Assembly: GCA_002694685.1 (NCBI GenBank)
Contig: NZMW01000004.1
Span: 368,632-432,631, forward strand
Direction: 5' to 3'
DNA from: Balneola sp.
GTDB taxonomy: Bacteria > Bacteroidota > Rhodothermia > Balneolales > Balneolaceae
DNA: 64,000 nucleotides
Below, one piece after another: positions 1 through 9,324 of the stretch. Both the position numbers and the translations under genes were made by a program. Below the pieces are notes generated by a model that did not search any database, was not told the DNA's origin, and saw only the letters and a list, made by a program, of their open reading frames with translations. Each line of letters starts with the position of its first letter. Positions within the stretch are counted from its first letter, which is position 1.

Positions 1-596
1 TGCACAACTACTTTAGCTAACATATCGGAGTGGGATGTACCACAATATTCGGTACAGAAAACTTGTGATTCGCCAGGTTCTTCAGCCTGGAACCAAACAT
101 AAGTATATCGGTTTGGAAGCACATCGTGCTTAATACGGTAATCCGGAACAAAGAAAGAGTGGAGGACATCCTGTGATTGCATCACCAATTTAACGGGACG
201 GCCTGCTGGTACATGGACTTCATTACCAACTTGGGCGCCTGTTTCATATTTGAAGGTCCAACCCCATTTGTATGCAGAAACCTGAATTTCGTATGCGTTA
301 TCAGGGACTGTTTTAAGGTTTAACCAGCCTTTATATCCCCATCCAAATACAACAAATACTAAAAGCAATGGAATGACCGACCAAGTAATTTCCAGCGTAT
401 TATTGTGGGTGATAAGCGGTGTTTCGTCGTCTTCTGATTTGCGTTTGTACTTAATTGCGAAATAAATCATCGCAATGGTAACGCCGGCTAGTATAATAAA
501 ACTTACGATGTGTATGAAAGCCATCAGCGCATCGGTACTTGCTCCCGTCATCGGAGATTTAAGCTCCGGAAGCATAAAATCGAATAAACTGCCCAT
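1..596 (-). CDS. coxB: Cytochrome c oxidase subunit II (CuA subunit), 3' end off window
   Basis: The minus-strand reading from the ATG at 594-596 stays open to the window edge (198 codons seen). It encodes the CuA subunit that takes electrons from cytochrome c and passes them to subunit I of a haem-copper oxidase. Two membrane hairpin helices (about residues 22-46 and 72-90) are followed by a cupredoxin domain. The CuA ligands are visible: His in DVLHSFF, and the C-T-E-Y-C-G-T-S-H-S-D-M block with both Cys, His and Met. Its end is outside the window, so I cannot tell whether it carries the C-terminal cytochrome c domain of caa3 enzymes. It lies 25 bp downstream of sco in the same operon. Confidence 0.96.
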   Translation of the reverse strand, partial: MGSLFDFMLPELKSPMTGASTDALMAFIHIVSFIILAGVTIAMIYFAIKYKRKSEDDETPLITHNNTLEITWSVIPLLLVFVVFGWGYKGWLNLKTVPDNAYEIQVSAYKWGWTFKYETGAQVGNEVHVPAGRPVKLVMQSQDVLHSFFVPDYRIKHDVLPNRYTYVWFQAEEPGESQVFCTEYCGTSHSDMLAKVVV

Positions 597-621
597 TAGT
601 AAAATTCAGTTTTGAGGTTGG

Positions 622-1425
622 TTATTTGCGTTTTTCGCGAAGCCAAAGCACGCCGAGGAATATACCGAGAATAATCAGTGTAGCCAAGCCACCAAGCTTC
701 ATAATATTAATTGCTACCGGCGTATAACTACCGGAATCGGGATCATATTGATAACAGAACATAACGAGTTTATCGACGGTGTTACCAATTTTTCCATCCG
801 CAGATTCATACAAGGCACTGCGTACATTAAATTCATCATAGGAAATACCGTACAGATAACGGGTTATTTTCCCTTTTGGACTCAGGAGTGTAATTGCAGC
901 ACTGTGCGCATATTCTCCGGTCTCTTCAATTTCTTTATACTCAAAACCAACCGCATCAACGACCTTATCAATTTGGTCTTTGTTGCCAGTCAAAAAGTGC
1001 CAGCCGGCTTTGGCCGTTGAATCCATCTGACCCAAGTAATTTTCCTTTGATTTTGCCGCTAATGCCGCATCCTCCTTAGGGTCAATACTGATGGAGATGA
1101 CAATAAATTCTTTGCCGGGCTTCCAAATCAGTTCATCAACAACATTAATCACTCCATCAAGAACAAGGCCACACAACATTGGGCAATCGTAATAGAGTGG
1201 ATTTAATAAAACGGGTTTTCCTTCTTCCAATAAGTCACCAAGAACAACGCTGTCGCCATTTGATTTGGCAAACTTAGCATCCAAAGGGATGAAATCTCCC
1301 AGATGTTCATTGATGCCTAAATCTTGCAGCGCATCCGGTGTTTCACGATTTACCTGCGCAAATGCAGATAGTGAAGTCAGAAACACTGCAAGCAAACTAA
1401 TTGCTAACAGTGTAAAGCGTCTCAT
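622..1425 (-). CDS. SCO1/SenC-family copper chaperone with C-terminal membrane anchor
   Basis: A 267-residue Sco protein, expected to deliver copper to the CuA site of the adjacent coxB product. It has a signal peptide (about 1-23, ending AFAQ), a thioredoxin-like fold with the copper-binding CPMLC motif (Cys81, Cys85) and the distal His174 in EYAHSAA. A C-terminal membrane helix (about 245-262) is followed by the basic end LREKRK. Sco proteins are more often anchored at the N-terminus; here a cleaved signal plus a C-terminal helix would leave the domain in the periplasm. It lies between the small membrane protein and coxB with short gaps, so co-transcription is likely. Confidence 0.93.
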   Translation of the reverse strand: MRRFTLLAISLLAVFLTSLSAFAQVNRETPDALQDLGINEHLGDFIPLDAKFAKSNGDSVVLGDLLEEGKPVLLNPLYYDCPMLCGLVLDGVINVVDELIWKPGKEFIVISISIDPKEDAALAAKSKENYLGQMDSTAKAGWHFLTGNKDQIDKVVDAVGFEYKEIEETGEYAHSAAITLLSPKGKITRYLYGISYDEFNVRSALYESADGKIGNTVDKLVMFCYQYDPDSGSYTPVAINIMKLGGLATLIILGIFLGVLWLREKRK

Positions 1426-1433
1426 GATGATTA

Positions 1434-1967
1434 TTAGTCTTGTGCTATTTTGCTAATAGCACTGTCAATAGGAATTCTGTAAATACCTTCCTCTAAATCA
1501 ACAACACCAAAGCTATTCAATTCTTGATCTTGCTGAGCTTTTAATTCTTTAATCTCTGAATACGTGCTATTAGTCGAAACTTGTTTTTGAGTTTCAAACA
1601 GGCTGTATTGTGAGAAGTAAACCAAACCTATAACGAAAATAACTACAAGAGAAGTCCCAAGTGTGGACCAAAATATGAGTTTTTTATAGTTGAGAGTATC
1701 ACTCATCACCCCATGTCCAACTGCATAGGCAAATTCTTCATCCTCAGTAGTAATATCTACATGTTCAACTAAGTCGTGATCGGAATCACCGGCAGCTTCT
1801 GTAGTAAAGATTTGAGAAGCTTCGTCTTGAAGTTGTGCTGCCCAAGAAATGATTTCTTCTTCAGAAACATCATGTTTCTTGGCAATTTTCTCAATCACAG
1901 AGCGACCCTGAGACACTGCTTCGAGTGCTACTTTCGCTTTAAATTCTGAACTATACTTTTCTGACAT
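1434..1967 (-). CDS. Small membrane protein with transposase-like HTH N-terminus in the ACIII/oxidase operon
   Basis: A 177-residue protein of unknown function. Residues 4-50 (SSEFKAKVALEAV, then an HxVSEEEIISW turn) look like the N-terminal helix-turn-helix of IS3-type transposase OrfA. An acidic linker, one membrane helix (about 97-119) and a C-terminal tail with the block FGVVDLEEGIYRIPIDSA (153-170) follow. From memory, a similar tail (YGW-VD-GV-RIPID-AM) occurs in small proteins encoded in other bacterial ACIII/oxidase clusters, so the tail may be the conserved working part. It sits 12 bp after actF and 8 bp before sco, a position where extra Act subunits (actG/actH) occur in some species. 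It could be an assembly factor or accessory subunit; DNA binding is unproven. Confidence 0.8.
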   Translation of the reverse strand: MSEKYSSEFKAKVALEAVSQGRSVIEKIAKKHDVSEEEIISWAAQLQDEASQIFTTEAAGDSDHDLVEHVDITTEDEEFAYAVGHGVMSDTLNYKKLIFWSTLGTSLVVIFVIGLVYFSQYSLFETQKQVSTNSTYSEIKELKAQQDQELNSFGVVDLEEGIYRIPIDSAISKIAQD

Positions 1968-1979
1968 CGGTAAATTCGA

Positions 1980-3176
1980 TTATTGGTGATATGATTTAGA
2001 AAGACAGTCGTCAAGTTTTGGATCGTTCTTCGGAACCATATCGTGTTTTTTGAAGGTGTTAAAGAACAAGCCAAAGAAGATGCCTCCCAAACCTAAGAAA
2101 GCGGTGATATCCATCCAGCTAAAGTGGATTCCATGCTTAAACAATACAGGCATTGCAATCCAGTATATCTCAGCAAAGTGAATTACGAGAACCAGGATAG
2201 ATATAATGGTAAGAATTGTGCGGTTTTTCTTCGCTTCGCGATTCAGAAGTACCAAAAATGGAATTGCAAAACGGAAGATCAATAAACTGTAGGCAATATA
2301 TTTCCAGCTGCCTTCTAATCGATGGAAGTACCAAAGTGTTTCTTCCGGAAGGTTAGCGTAGTAAATCAATAGGAATTGGCTAAAGGCGATGTAAGCGTAG
2401 AAAACAGTAAAAGCGAAGAACCAGGCACCTAAATCATAGATGTGTACCTGTCGTATCGTATTCTTTAAAATGCCTTTGCGTTGCATGTAAAAGACCAACA
2501 AGATCATAACAGGCCAGAAAGTCTGGAAACTGATTGCAAAGAAATACACTCCAAACATTGTAGAGAACCAGTGGGGGTCAAGAGACATCAACCAGTCAAA
2601 ACTGGCAAATGCTACTGAAAGAGCAAACAAAGGAATACCAGGTGCACTTACTTTTCTAAGAAGTGCAGTTAAACCCCAGTCATTAGTTTTATCCATTTCG
2701 ACAGAGACTTTGTGGAGTTTGTATCCAAGGTATCCCCAAATGGCAAAGTAGATAAACTGTCGTGCGATAAAGAAAGGGGTATTTAAATAGGCTGACTTCC
2801 CTTTCAGGATTTTATCAGCCATTACGGCATCTTCGTGGCTCCAGTGGTACAGGTTATGAATTCCAAGTATTACCGGGATCGCAAAGATTGCCCATATCCA
2901 GATATTTGAAATAAATGTTTCTGAAATACGGCGAAACAAGACACCCCAAGAGGACTTCGTAATATGGTGTAACATTACCATCAGAAGTGCGGCAAGTGCT
3001 ATTCCACTAAAGAACACAAAACTTACTAAGTACGAGAAGAAAAACTGATCGGCATCTAAGAAATAACCAATGATACTGGCTATCAATCCAACAGCCCCAA
3101 CACCAAAAAGTGCACGAGGAACTTTGCTGTCGGCCGGAAATTGTAAAGAATCTGTTATTGTAGGCTTATGACTCAT
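1980..3176 (-). CDS. actF: Alternative complex III subunit ActF (integral membrane quinol-site subunit)
   Basis: A 398-residue polytopic protein with about ten hydrophobic helices, matching the length and pattern of ActF, a PsrC/NrfD-related membrane subunit of the menaquinol:cytochrome c oxidoreductase ACIII. Recognisable family blocks include FASFDWLMSLDPHWFSTMFG and the buried polar residues of the helices following it. It follows actE by 25 bp and completes the actABCDEF order. ActC and ActF are related; this one is assigned F by its position and by the DPHWFSTMFG block. The ATG at 3174-3176 is the only good start, as MSHKPTITDSLQFP leads straight into the first helix. Confidence 0.93.
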   Translation of the reverse strand: MSHKPTITDSLQFPADSKVPRALFGVGAVGLIASIIGYFLDADQFFFSYLVSFVFFSGIALAALLMVMLHHITKSSWGVLFRRISETFISNIWIWAIFAIPVILGIHNLYHWSHEDAVMADKILKGKSAYLNTPFFIARQFIYFAIWGYLGYKLHKVSVEMDKTNDWGLTALLRKVSAPGIPLFALSVAFASFDWLMSLDPHWFSTMFGVYFFAISFQTFWPVMILLVFYMQRKGILKNTIRQVHIYDLGAWFFAFTVFYAYIAFSQFLLIYYANLPEETLWYFHRLEGSWKYIAYSLLIFRFAIPFLVLLNREAKKNRTILTIISILVLVIHFAEIYWIAMPVLFKHGIHFSWMDITAFLGLGGIFFGLFFNTFKKHDMVPKNDPKLDDCLSKSYHQ

Positions 3177-3201
3177 TTTTTGGATGTATTAAGCAAAGTT
3201 C

Positions 3202-4242
3202 TTAGTTGTCAGATAAATTTTTGATATAAAGTACGATCGACTCGATTTCGTGATCAGCAAGATAGCTGTAAGAAGCCATCACGCCTTGCTGATAGTCAAC
3301 AGGTTTTGCCGCTTCCGGTTCAACAATTGATTGCCGGATGTAGTCTTCATCTTTAGTTACAGTAATCGTTTCACCGTCAGCCGTAACTACTTGACCTTCA
3401 CTTCCGAATAGACCGGCCCAAGTTGGACCAATTCCACCAGCAGCACCGTCTTCATTGTGGCAAGCTGCACAACCATTGGCTGTAATCACTTCTTTTCCAA
3501 GATCGACTGTTGGTTCGGGAGCATCACTAGGTGCCCTTGCAGCAGCAACTGAATCTTGGCGTTCTCTTTCAGCAGTAAACTCTGCTTGCAGTGCTGCTAT
3601 ATCAACAGGATAATCCTGCATTTCTTGTTCGTTAACATTCTGGCTTTCCTGCAGTGCACGGATATATGCTACGATAGCCCAGCGATCTTCAACGGGAACT
3701 TGTGTTGAGTAGGATGTCATAGTTCGCACTCCATTATAAATAGCTGAATAGAGTTCACCGTCTGGAGCATCAACTAAACGCTGGTCGTGATAGGAAGGGG
3801 CAGGAACATATCCATAACCACCGGTCATAATAATACCATTACCAGCTCCTGTTTGTCCGTGACACGGTGTACAGTAAATTTCGTAACGCTCTTTTCCACG
3901 ATAGAGGAATGATTTGGTGATATCTACGGGGATGTAATCAATATAGTCGCCGTTTTCATCTACACCTTCATAATAAGCTACATCTAACTTTGCAAGCCCT
4001 CGAGCAACAGTACCTTCTACCGGTTGACGCATAGAGCGACCGTCAGCAAAGAAGTTATTTTCTTCTTGAGCTTCTTTTCTAGGTTGCTGATCCATGTTCA
4101 TATTTGGATGGATAGGGGGCTTTTCAGAAAGCTGCCCCTGGCAAGCTGAAAGAGAAATTCCGAGCGCAAAAAGGCCCGCAATTTTAAACATTCCTTTAAA
4201 ATTCATTCCTGGAAATGATATGTGGGTATTCTTTTTATTCAT
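3202..4242 (-). CDS. actE: ACIII cytochrome c subunit ActE, carrying a second fused haem c domain
   Basis: A lipoprotein cytochrome of ACIII. I choose the ATG at 4240-4242 (346 aa) rather than the longer 358-aa reading: GAGGAAG lies just upstream and the ATG overlaps the actD stop, implying translational coupling. A lipobox (LSAC, Cys34) anchors it in the membrane. The first haem site is CTPCH (124-128), the usual ActE site. After a charged linker there is a second complete class I cytochrome c domain with CAACH (258-262) and GGIGPTWAGLFGS, which resembles the cytochrome c domain fused to CoxB in caa3 oxidases. The classical ActE is monohaem, so this domain could carry electrons directly to the oxidase. 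Confidence 0.92.
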   Translation of the reverse strand: MNKKNTHISFPGMNFKGMFKIAGLFALGISLSACQGQLSEKPPIHPNMNMDQQPRKEAQEENNFFADGRSMRQPVEGTVARGLAKLDVAYYEGVDENGDYIDYIPVDITKSFLYRGKERYEIYCTPCHGQTGAGNGIIMTGGYGYVPAPSYHDQRLVDAPDGELYSAIYNGVRTMTSYSTQVPVEDRWAIVAYIRALQESQNVNEQEMQDYPVDIAALQAEFTAERERQDSVAAARAPSDAPEPTVDLGKEVITANGCAACHNEDGAAGGIGPTWAGLFGSEGQVVTADGETITVTKDEDYIRQSIVEPEAAKPVDYQQGVMASYSYLADHEIESIVLYIKNLSDN

Positions 4243-4783
4243 AAACTTCCTCGATGTGAGTAGCTCCGGCTTCTTCAAAAAGCTTTTTCACTTTGTCAGA
4301 CTCAAACATATCGTCATCAGCTTCGATACAGGCAAAAAACCCGTCATCGGTAGCTTTCTTAAAGCGTTCTACGTTAAAAAGAGGATTGTTAAATCTTGGC
4401 AGTCCATTTAGAAAAAACATTCCAAATACAGTACCAAATGCTGAAAGCAACACTGTCAATTCAAAGATAATCGGTACCCAGGCAGGAGCATTAAAGAATG
4501 GTTTCCCGCTAATATTCAAAGGATAATCAATTACTGACATGTAATACATCATAGCAATAGCGCCTGCAAAACCAAGAAAAGCATGACCAAGTACAATCCA
4601 GCCAAGTTTTGATTTCTTTAGATTCATAGCTTTATCCATTCCATGAATCGGGAAGGGGCTAAAGGTGTCAAATTTACTAAAGCCTGATTTTGAAATGGTT
4701 TTAGCCACATCAGTTAGTTCTTTAGGATTTCTGAACTCGGCGATGATGCCGTACATGTCCTTATTTTCTGTTTGTGTACTCAT
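4235..4783 (-). CDS. actD: ACIII membrane subunit ActD (DUF3341)
   Basis: A 182-residue DUF3341 protein, the ActD subunit of alternative complex III. The start MYGIIAEFRNPKELTDVAKTI (residues 10-30) followed by FDTFSPFPIHGMD is the family hallmark. Two membrane helices (about 61-82 and 102-125) are separated by a short loop, and a soluble C-terminal tail follows. No cofactor motif is seen, as expected; the family has a structural role beside ActC/ActF. Its stop codon overlaps the chosen actE start, and it begins 5 bp after actC ends. Confidence 0.95.
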   Translation of the reverse strand: MSTQTENKDMYGIIAEFRNPKELTDVAKTISKSGFSKFDTFSPFPIHGMDKAMNLKKSKLGWIVLGHAFLGFAGAIAMMYYMSVIDYPLNISGKPFFNAPAWVPIIFELTVLLSAFGTVFGMFFLNGLPRFNNPLFNVERFKKATDDGFFACIEADDDMFESDKVKKLFEEAGATHIEEVYE

Positions 4784-4788
4784 ATTCG

Positions 4789-6216
4789 TTAAACCTTCTC
4801 AGCTTGAGGTTCTGGTACTTCTACTTTTGGCGGGTTGAATTCTTTAGTCTCTTCATCATAGTTATGAGGGTCAGCTAAAGGAATCACCGCTTTGATTTCT
4901 GCAATGGCAACCATTGGCAGGAAGCGTAAGAACAGAAGGAACATGGTGAAAAACAGACCAAAGGTTCCAACGTAAGTCAACACATCCCAGATGGTTGGAG
5001 AGTAATAATCCCAACTTGAAGGCAGGTAATCATTCGCAAGTGAAGTAACTGTAATAACAAATCGCTCAAACCACATACCGATATTCACCACAATAGAGAT
5101 AAAGAAGGTGAATCCGACACTGGTTCGTAATTTCTTAGACCAAAAGAACTGAGGAGACAACACATTACAAGTCATCATTGCCCAATATGCCCATGCATAA
5201 GGACCTGTTGCTCTCAGAATAAAAATAGCTTTTTCATATTCAACGCCACTGTACCAGGCGATAAAGAATTCCATCATGTAGGCAAATCCTACCATAGAAC
5301 CTGTTACGAGAATAACAATGTTCATCTTCTCCATGTGATCGTTGGTCATGATGTCTTCCATGCCGTAAATCTTGCGAGCAACAATCATCAAGGTAAGTAC
5401 CATCGCAAAACCGGAGAAAATAGCACCGGCAACGAAGTAAGGAGGGAAAATGGTTGTATGCCAGCCCGGAATCATGGAGACGGCAAAGTCAAAGGATACA
5501 ATGGTGTGTACAGAAAGTACTAAAGGAGTCGCAAGACCGGCTAAGATCATATATGCTTTTTCATAATTCCACCAGTGGCGGTTAGAACCAGTCCATCCCA
5601 GAGAAAATATTCCGTAAACAACTTTTCTAATTTTGTCTGTTGCACGATCTCGAATTGTAGCAAGATCAGGCACAAGACCTACATACCAGAAGAGTAGTGA
5701 TACTGTAAAGTAGGTTGATACCGCAAACACGTCCCATAAAAGGGGAGAGTTGAAGTTAGGCCACATCTGCATGGAGTTAGGAACGGGGAATACCCAGTAA
5801 ATAACCCAGATACGACCAACGTGAATAGCCGGAAATACACCGGCACACATTACGGCAAAAATAGTCATCGCCTCCGCAAAGCGGTTAATGGCGGTACGCC
5901 AATCTTGTCGGAACAGGAATAGAATCGCAGAAATCAGGGTTCCGGCGTGGCCAATACCAACCCACCATACAAAGTTAATGATGGCCCAACCCCAGCCAAC
6001 AGGGTTGTTAAGTCCCCAGATTCCAGTTCCTTCCCAGATCAAATAACCAATTGCAGCTACCATCACGAAAAGCAAGCCATTGGCCGCAATCATGCATAAG
6101 TACCATGCTTTTGGAGTAGGGCGTAAATTAATATCGGTAATCAGTCTTGTCAGGCTTGAAAAGTCATGGTCGCCTTTTACAAGAGCGGGTTCCGGTACGT
6201 ATTGGTATTTACTCAT
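4789..6216 (-). CDS. actC: Alternative complex III subunit ActC (NrfD/PsrC family)
   Basis: A 475-residue integral membrane protein of the NrfD/PsrC family, the quinol-oxidising membrane subunit that holds the ActB iron-sulfur arm. About ten hydrophobic helices are visible, with family blocks such as [20 protein letters not shown] (84-103), [14 protein letters not shown] and [20 protein letters not shown]. The N-terminal leader ([17 protein letters not shown]) and the long charged C-terminus are cytoplasmic-type tails. It lies between actB and actD. Confidence 0.96.
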   Translation of the reverse strand: MSKYQYVPEPALVKGDHDFSSLTRLITDINLRPTPKAWYLCMIAANGLLFVMVAAIGYLIWEGTGIWGLNNPVGWGWAIINFVWWVGIGHAGTLISAILFLFRQDWRTAINRFAEAMTIFAVMCAGVFPAIHVGRIWVIYWVFPVPNSMQMWPNFNSPLLWDVFAVSTYFTVSLLFWYVGLVPDLATIRDRATDKIRKVVYGIFSLGWTGSNRHWWNYEKAYMILAGLATPLVLSVHTIVSFDFAVSMIPGWHTTIFPPYFVAGAIFSGFAMVLTLMIVARKIYGMEDIMTNDHMEKMNIVILVTGSMVGFAYMMEFFIAWYSGVEYEKAIFILRATGPYAWAYWAMMTCNVLSPQFFWSKKLRTSVGFTFFISIVVNIGMWFERFVITVTSLANDYLPSSWDYYSPTIWDVLTYVGTFGLFFTMFLLFLRFLPMVAIAEIKAVIPLADPHNYDEETKEFNPPKVEVPEPQAEKV

Positions 6217-6243
6217 GTTTTGGTTGTATTCCTGATTAATATC

Positions 6244-9200
6244 TTAAGCCAAAGCCGGGTTTGGATTCGTAAGTTTCGCCATATATGATGTTCTTGGACG
6301 CGTGTTAAGCTCCTCGAGCATCTGGAAATTTCGCTCGTTGCGTTTCATTTTCGCAACTTCGCTGTTATCGTCGGTCAAATCACCAAAGTAGATAGCGTCT
6401 GCAGGACATGCTTGCTGACAAGCTGTTTTAACTGCGCCATCTGCTGGTTTTGGTGAACCTGTTTCGTTCTTGGCTTCAATTTTGGCACGGTTTACGCGCT
6501 GAGCGCAATACGTACATTTTTCCATCACACCACGGAAACGAACAGTTACTTCCGGATTCATCGCCATTTGGATGATATCAGGATCGTCGCCCGTAGTTAA
6601 ATACTCTTTAGGATAGTTAAAGAAGTTGAATCGACGAACTTTGTAAGGACAGTTATTTGCACAGTAACGAGTTCCGATACAGCGGTTGTACGTCATCTGG
6701 TTCATGCCATCTTCACTGTGGGTAGTTGCCGCAACAGGACAAACCTGCTCACAAGGAGCCAACTCACAATGCATACAAGGAACTGGCTGGTGAACAGCTT
6801 GTGGAGATTCAGCATCATCGCCTACATAATAGCGATCATTGCGAATCCAGTGCATTTCACGTCCACGTTTCACTTCTTTTTTCCCAATAACGGGGATATT
6901 GTTTTCAGACTGACAAGCAATCACACACACACCGCAACCGAAGCATGAGTTCAGGTCAATAGCCATTCCCCATTGCGGTTCGTAGTCTGGATAAGTTTGC
7001 TCATCAAACAGAGAAATAGGCTGATCTTCGCCCATTTCTTCAGCTTCTTTCATGCCAGGCACTTCATAAGTGTGAACTGAGGCAAAGGAAGCAAAATCTG
7101 GGTTGTCTTTGTATTCAGAAATAGAAGCCTGACGATACATATCTCGTCCTTCAAGGCTGTGGTGATCCTGAACACATGCAATTTCATACGTATCACCTGT
7201 AGTAGATACATTTGCAGAGGCAAACAACATATTGTCTGTTCCTCTCAATGGATATACATCTACACCGCCGGCGGTATAATCGATATATGAGCTGGCTACT
7301 CGGCCAATTCCTTCTCGTCCATAACCGGTTGTTAGGGTGATGGCATCATCAACATGACCGGGCTGTACCCAAGCTACAATGCTGATAGATCGTCCATTTA
7401 CTGTAATTTCTACAACGTCATAATCGTCTTGTCCGGCACCGGCTTCTTCAATACCTAAGCTTTTGGCTGTGGCAGGACTCATAAGAGCTACATTATCCCA
7501 AGTCACTTTCGTCATTGGGTCAGGAAGTTCCTGAAGCCAGCCTAAGTTTGCATATCGTCCGTCATATAATGTAGCATCAGGACGAATAACGACTTCCATT
7601 CCGGTAGTAGAAGACACATTTGACTTCGCTCTGTTCATTGCAGAAGCAAAACCGGAAGTTAACCGAACATTAACTTGGTTGAAGTTGCCTGTTGTGTCAA
7701 TTCCATCATGAAGAATAGTTGTCCATTGGTTATCAAAACCTGAACTGTAATATCCTTGGAAAGTATTTCGAACTAAATCATAGCCGGAAGTCATAGATCC
7801 GGATACAATTGTATTTAAAAATTCAATTTCACTTAAGCCTTCATGCAAAGGACGGATTTGTGGCTGAATCACAGAACGTGCTCCGCCATAAGAATACCCA
7901 TCGCCCCAAGCTTCCAGGAAGTGAGCACGGTTGACGTGCCATGATGATTTCATTGAAGTCTCATCTACATAATCAGAGAGATTAACAATGGTATCAACGT
8001 TGGATAGGGCATTTTCAAAGTCAAGATCTGCAGGGGCGGTATGAACCGGATTAACACCAACCATAACAACAGTATCGATGTTACCCGCTTTCATTTCAGC
8101 GACTACATCAGCGAAAGCTTCGGTACTGCTTTGCTCATCAATGTGTGGTACATCTAAATAGTGAACCGTGCTACCTGTATTACCAAGTGCCTGATTGATA
8201 GCTGCAACAGCGGCGTGTACTTCAGGCTTATGCTGAGCTCCAGCCGATATTGCTGATCTTCCGGCGTTTGCGGCAAGGTCATCAGCAAGAGCAGTGATCC
8301 ATTTGTGATCAGTAAATTCATTTGTGTAACCACTGAAAGCACTCAATCCATTAATACGGGTTGAAAGTGCAGCAGCCAGAGCATAAGTAAATGCTTCCAT
8401 TTGGCTTGCTTTAAGTTTCAGTCGGTGATCAGCGTAAGAACCGGTTAGGGAGAAAGAATCTTCTACTGAGTAGATGCGATTCATTTCACCATCAGTGTCG
8501 GTTACTTTTCTGCGAGAAGAAACCTGCTTAGCGTACTCAACATTATTAGGGTGTGTTGAACTCATGAAGTCATCATTTAGAGAAACGATGACATCCGCAT
8601 TTTCAAAATTGTAATGAGTTCTCAAACGTCCGCCGAAAGCAATTCGGTTTCCTTCTACAACATTGTCTTCACCAAATGGCTCATAAGTAACCCATGTGGA
8701 GTTGTTGAATTTCGAGAGCGCCTGCTCCTTGATAGTTTGGTAAGTAGGAGAGGAATTCGCTTCAGAAATAAAAGCTATGCGTTGGCCGGTATTTGCAAAA
8801 TGAGATTTGGCGAACGCTTCAAAATCAGCAACAGTTGATTTACCACCATTATATAGAGGTGATCGAGATCGATCAGGATCGTAAAGACCAAGAATGGCTG
8901 CCTGATTAAAAATACTGGTTCCACCACGGCTGGCCGGGTGCATGTCATTACCTTCAAGCTTGGTCGGGCGGCCTTCGTGGTTTTCAGCAATCAACCCAAC
9001 AAGGTTACCTTGAACAGGCATTGCAGTTGCATAATATAAAGGTATGCCCGGAACAACATCTTCAGGCTGCCGTGAGTATGGTAAAATCTTTTGAACCGGA
9101 CGCCGGCAAGCTGCCAGCCCGGCCAGTGCAACAGAAGCACCCATCACGCGGAGAAATCCACGCCTTGATACACCGTCGCTTAGTTCAGTAGCGTTTTCAG

Positions 9201-9324
9201 TAAACTCACGCTCGGCGTATTTTTGATATTCTTTATTATTGGCAAGTTCATTTAAACTCTTCCAATACGTCGTTTCTTTTACTTCTTCACTCATCTGTCG
9301 ATCTGTAGATTCTAAATCATTCAT
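6244..9324 (-). CDS. actB: Alternative complex III subunit ActB (molybdopterin-like domain fused to Fe-S domain)
   Basis: A protein of about 1026 residues, the peripheral electron-wire subunit of ACIII. I use the ATG at 9322-9324, which overlaps the actA stop as TAATG, rather than the 7-codon longer reading. A Tat-type signal with RRGFLR (Arg54-Arg55) ends in LAAC. Residues of about 75-740 form a domain related to molybdopterin oxidoreductases, which in known ACIII binds no molybdenum. The C-terminal part carries ferredoxin-type cysteine blocks: CFGCGVCVIAC, CMHCELAPCEQVCP, CIGTRYCANNCP, and CTYCAQRV with CQQACP. By family knowledge these hold three [4Fe-4S] and one [3Fe-4S] clusters. The C-terminal half is what distinguishes it from soluble reductases. 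Confidence 0.95.
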   Translation of the reverse strand: MNDLESTDRQMSEEVKETTYWKSLNELANNKEYQKYAEREFTENATELSDGVSRRGFLRVMGASVALAGLAACRRPVQKILPYSRQPEDVVPGIPLYYATAMPVQGNLVGLIAENHEGRPTKLEGNDMHPASRGGTSIFNQAAILGLYDPDRSRSPLYNGGKSTVADFEAFAKSHFANTGQRIAFISEANSSPTYQTIKEQALSKFNNSTWVTYEPFGEDNVVEGNRIAFGGRLRTHYNFENADVIVSLNDDFMSSTHPNNVEYAKQVSSRRKVTDTDGEMNRIYSVEDSFSLTGSYADHRLKLKASQMEAFTYALAAALSTRINGLSAFSGYTNEFTDHKWITALADDLAANAGRSAISAGAQHKPEVHAAVAAINQALGNTGSTVHYLDVPHIDEQSSTEAFADVVAEMKAGNIDTVVMVGVNPVHTAPADLDFENALSNVDTIVNLSDYVDETSMKSSWHVNRAHFLEAWGDGYSYGGARSVIQPQIRPLHEGLSEIEFLNTIVSGSMTSGYDLVRNTFQGYYSSGFDNQWTTILHDGIDTTGNFNQVNVRLTSGFASAMNRAKSNVSSTTGMEVVIRPDATLYDGRYANLGWLQELPDPMTKVTWDNVALMSPATAKSLGIEEAGAGQDDYDVVEITVNGRSISIVAWVQPGHVDDAITLTTGYGREGIGRVASSYIDYTAGGVDVYPLRGTDNMLFASANVSTTGDTYEIACVQDHHSLEGRDMYRQASISEYKDNPDFASFASVHTYEVPGMKEAEEMGEDQPISLFDEQTYPDYEPQWGMAIDLNSCFGCGVCVIACQSENNIPVIGKKEVKRGREMHWIRNDRYYVGDDAESPQAVHQPVPCMHCELAPCEQVCPVAATTHSEDGMNQMTYNRCIGTRYCANNCPYKVRRFNFFNYPKEYLTTGDDPDIIQMAMNPEVTVRFRGVMEKCTYCAQRVNRAKIEAKNETGSPKPADGAVKTACQQACPADAIYFGDLTDDNSEVAKMKRNERNFQMLEELNTRPRTSYMAKLTNPNPALA

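Noticed and set aside
1434-1967. IS3 transposase fragment
   Set aside because: Only the HTH resembles a transposase; the rest is a membrane protein with a distinct tail, the frame is intact, and there are no inverted repeats.
6244-9324. Formate dehydrogenase or nitrate reductase catalytic subunit
   Set aside because: The fused Fe-S C-terminus and its place between a pentahaem cytochrome and NrfD-like ActC identify ActB of alternative complex III.
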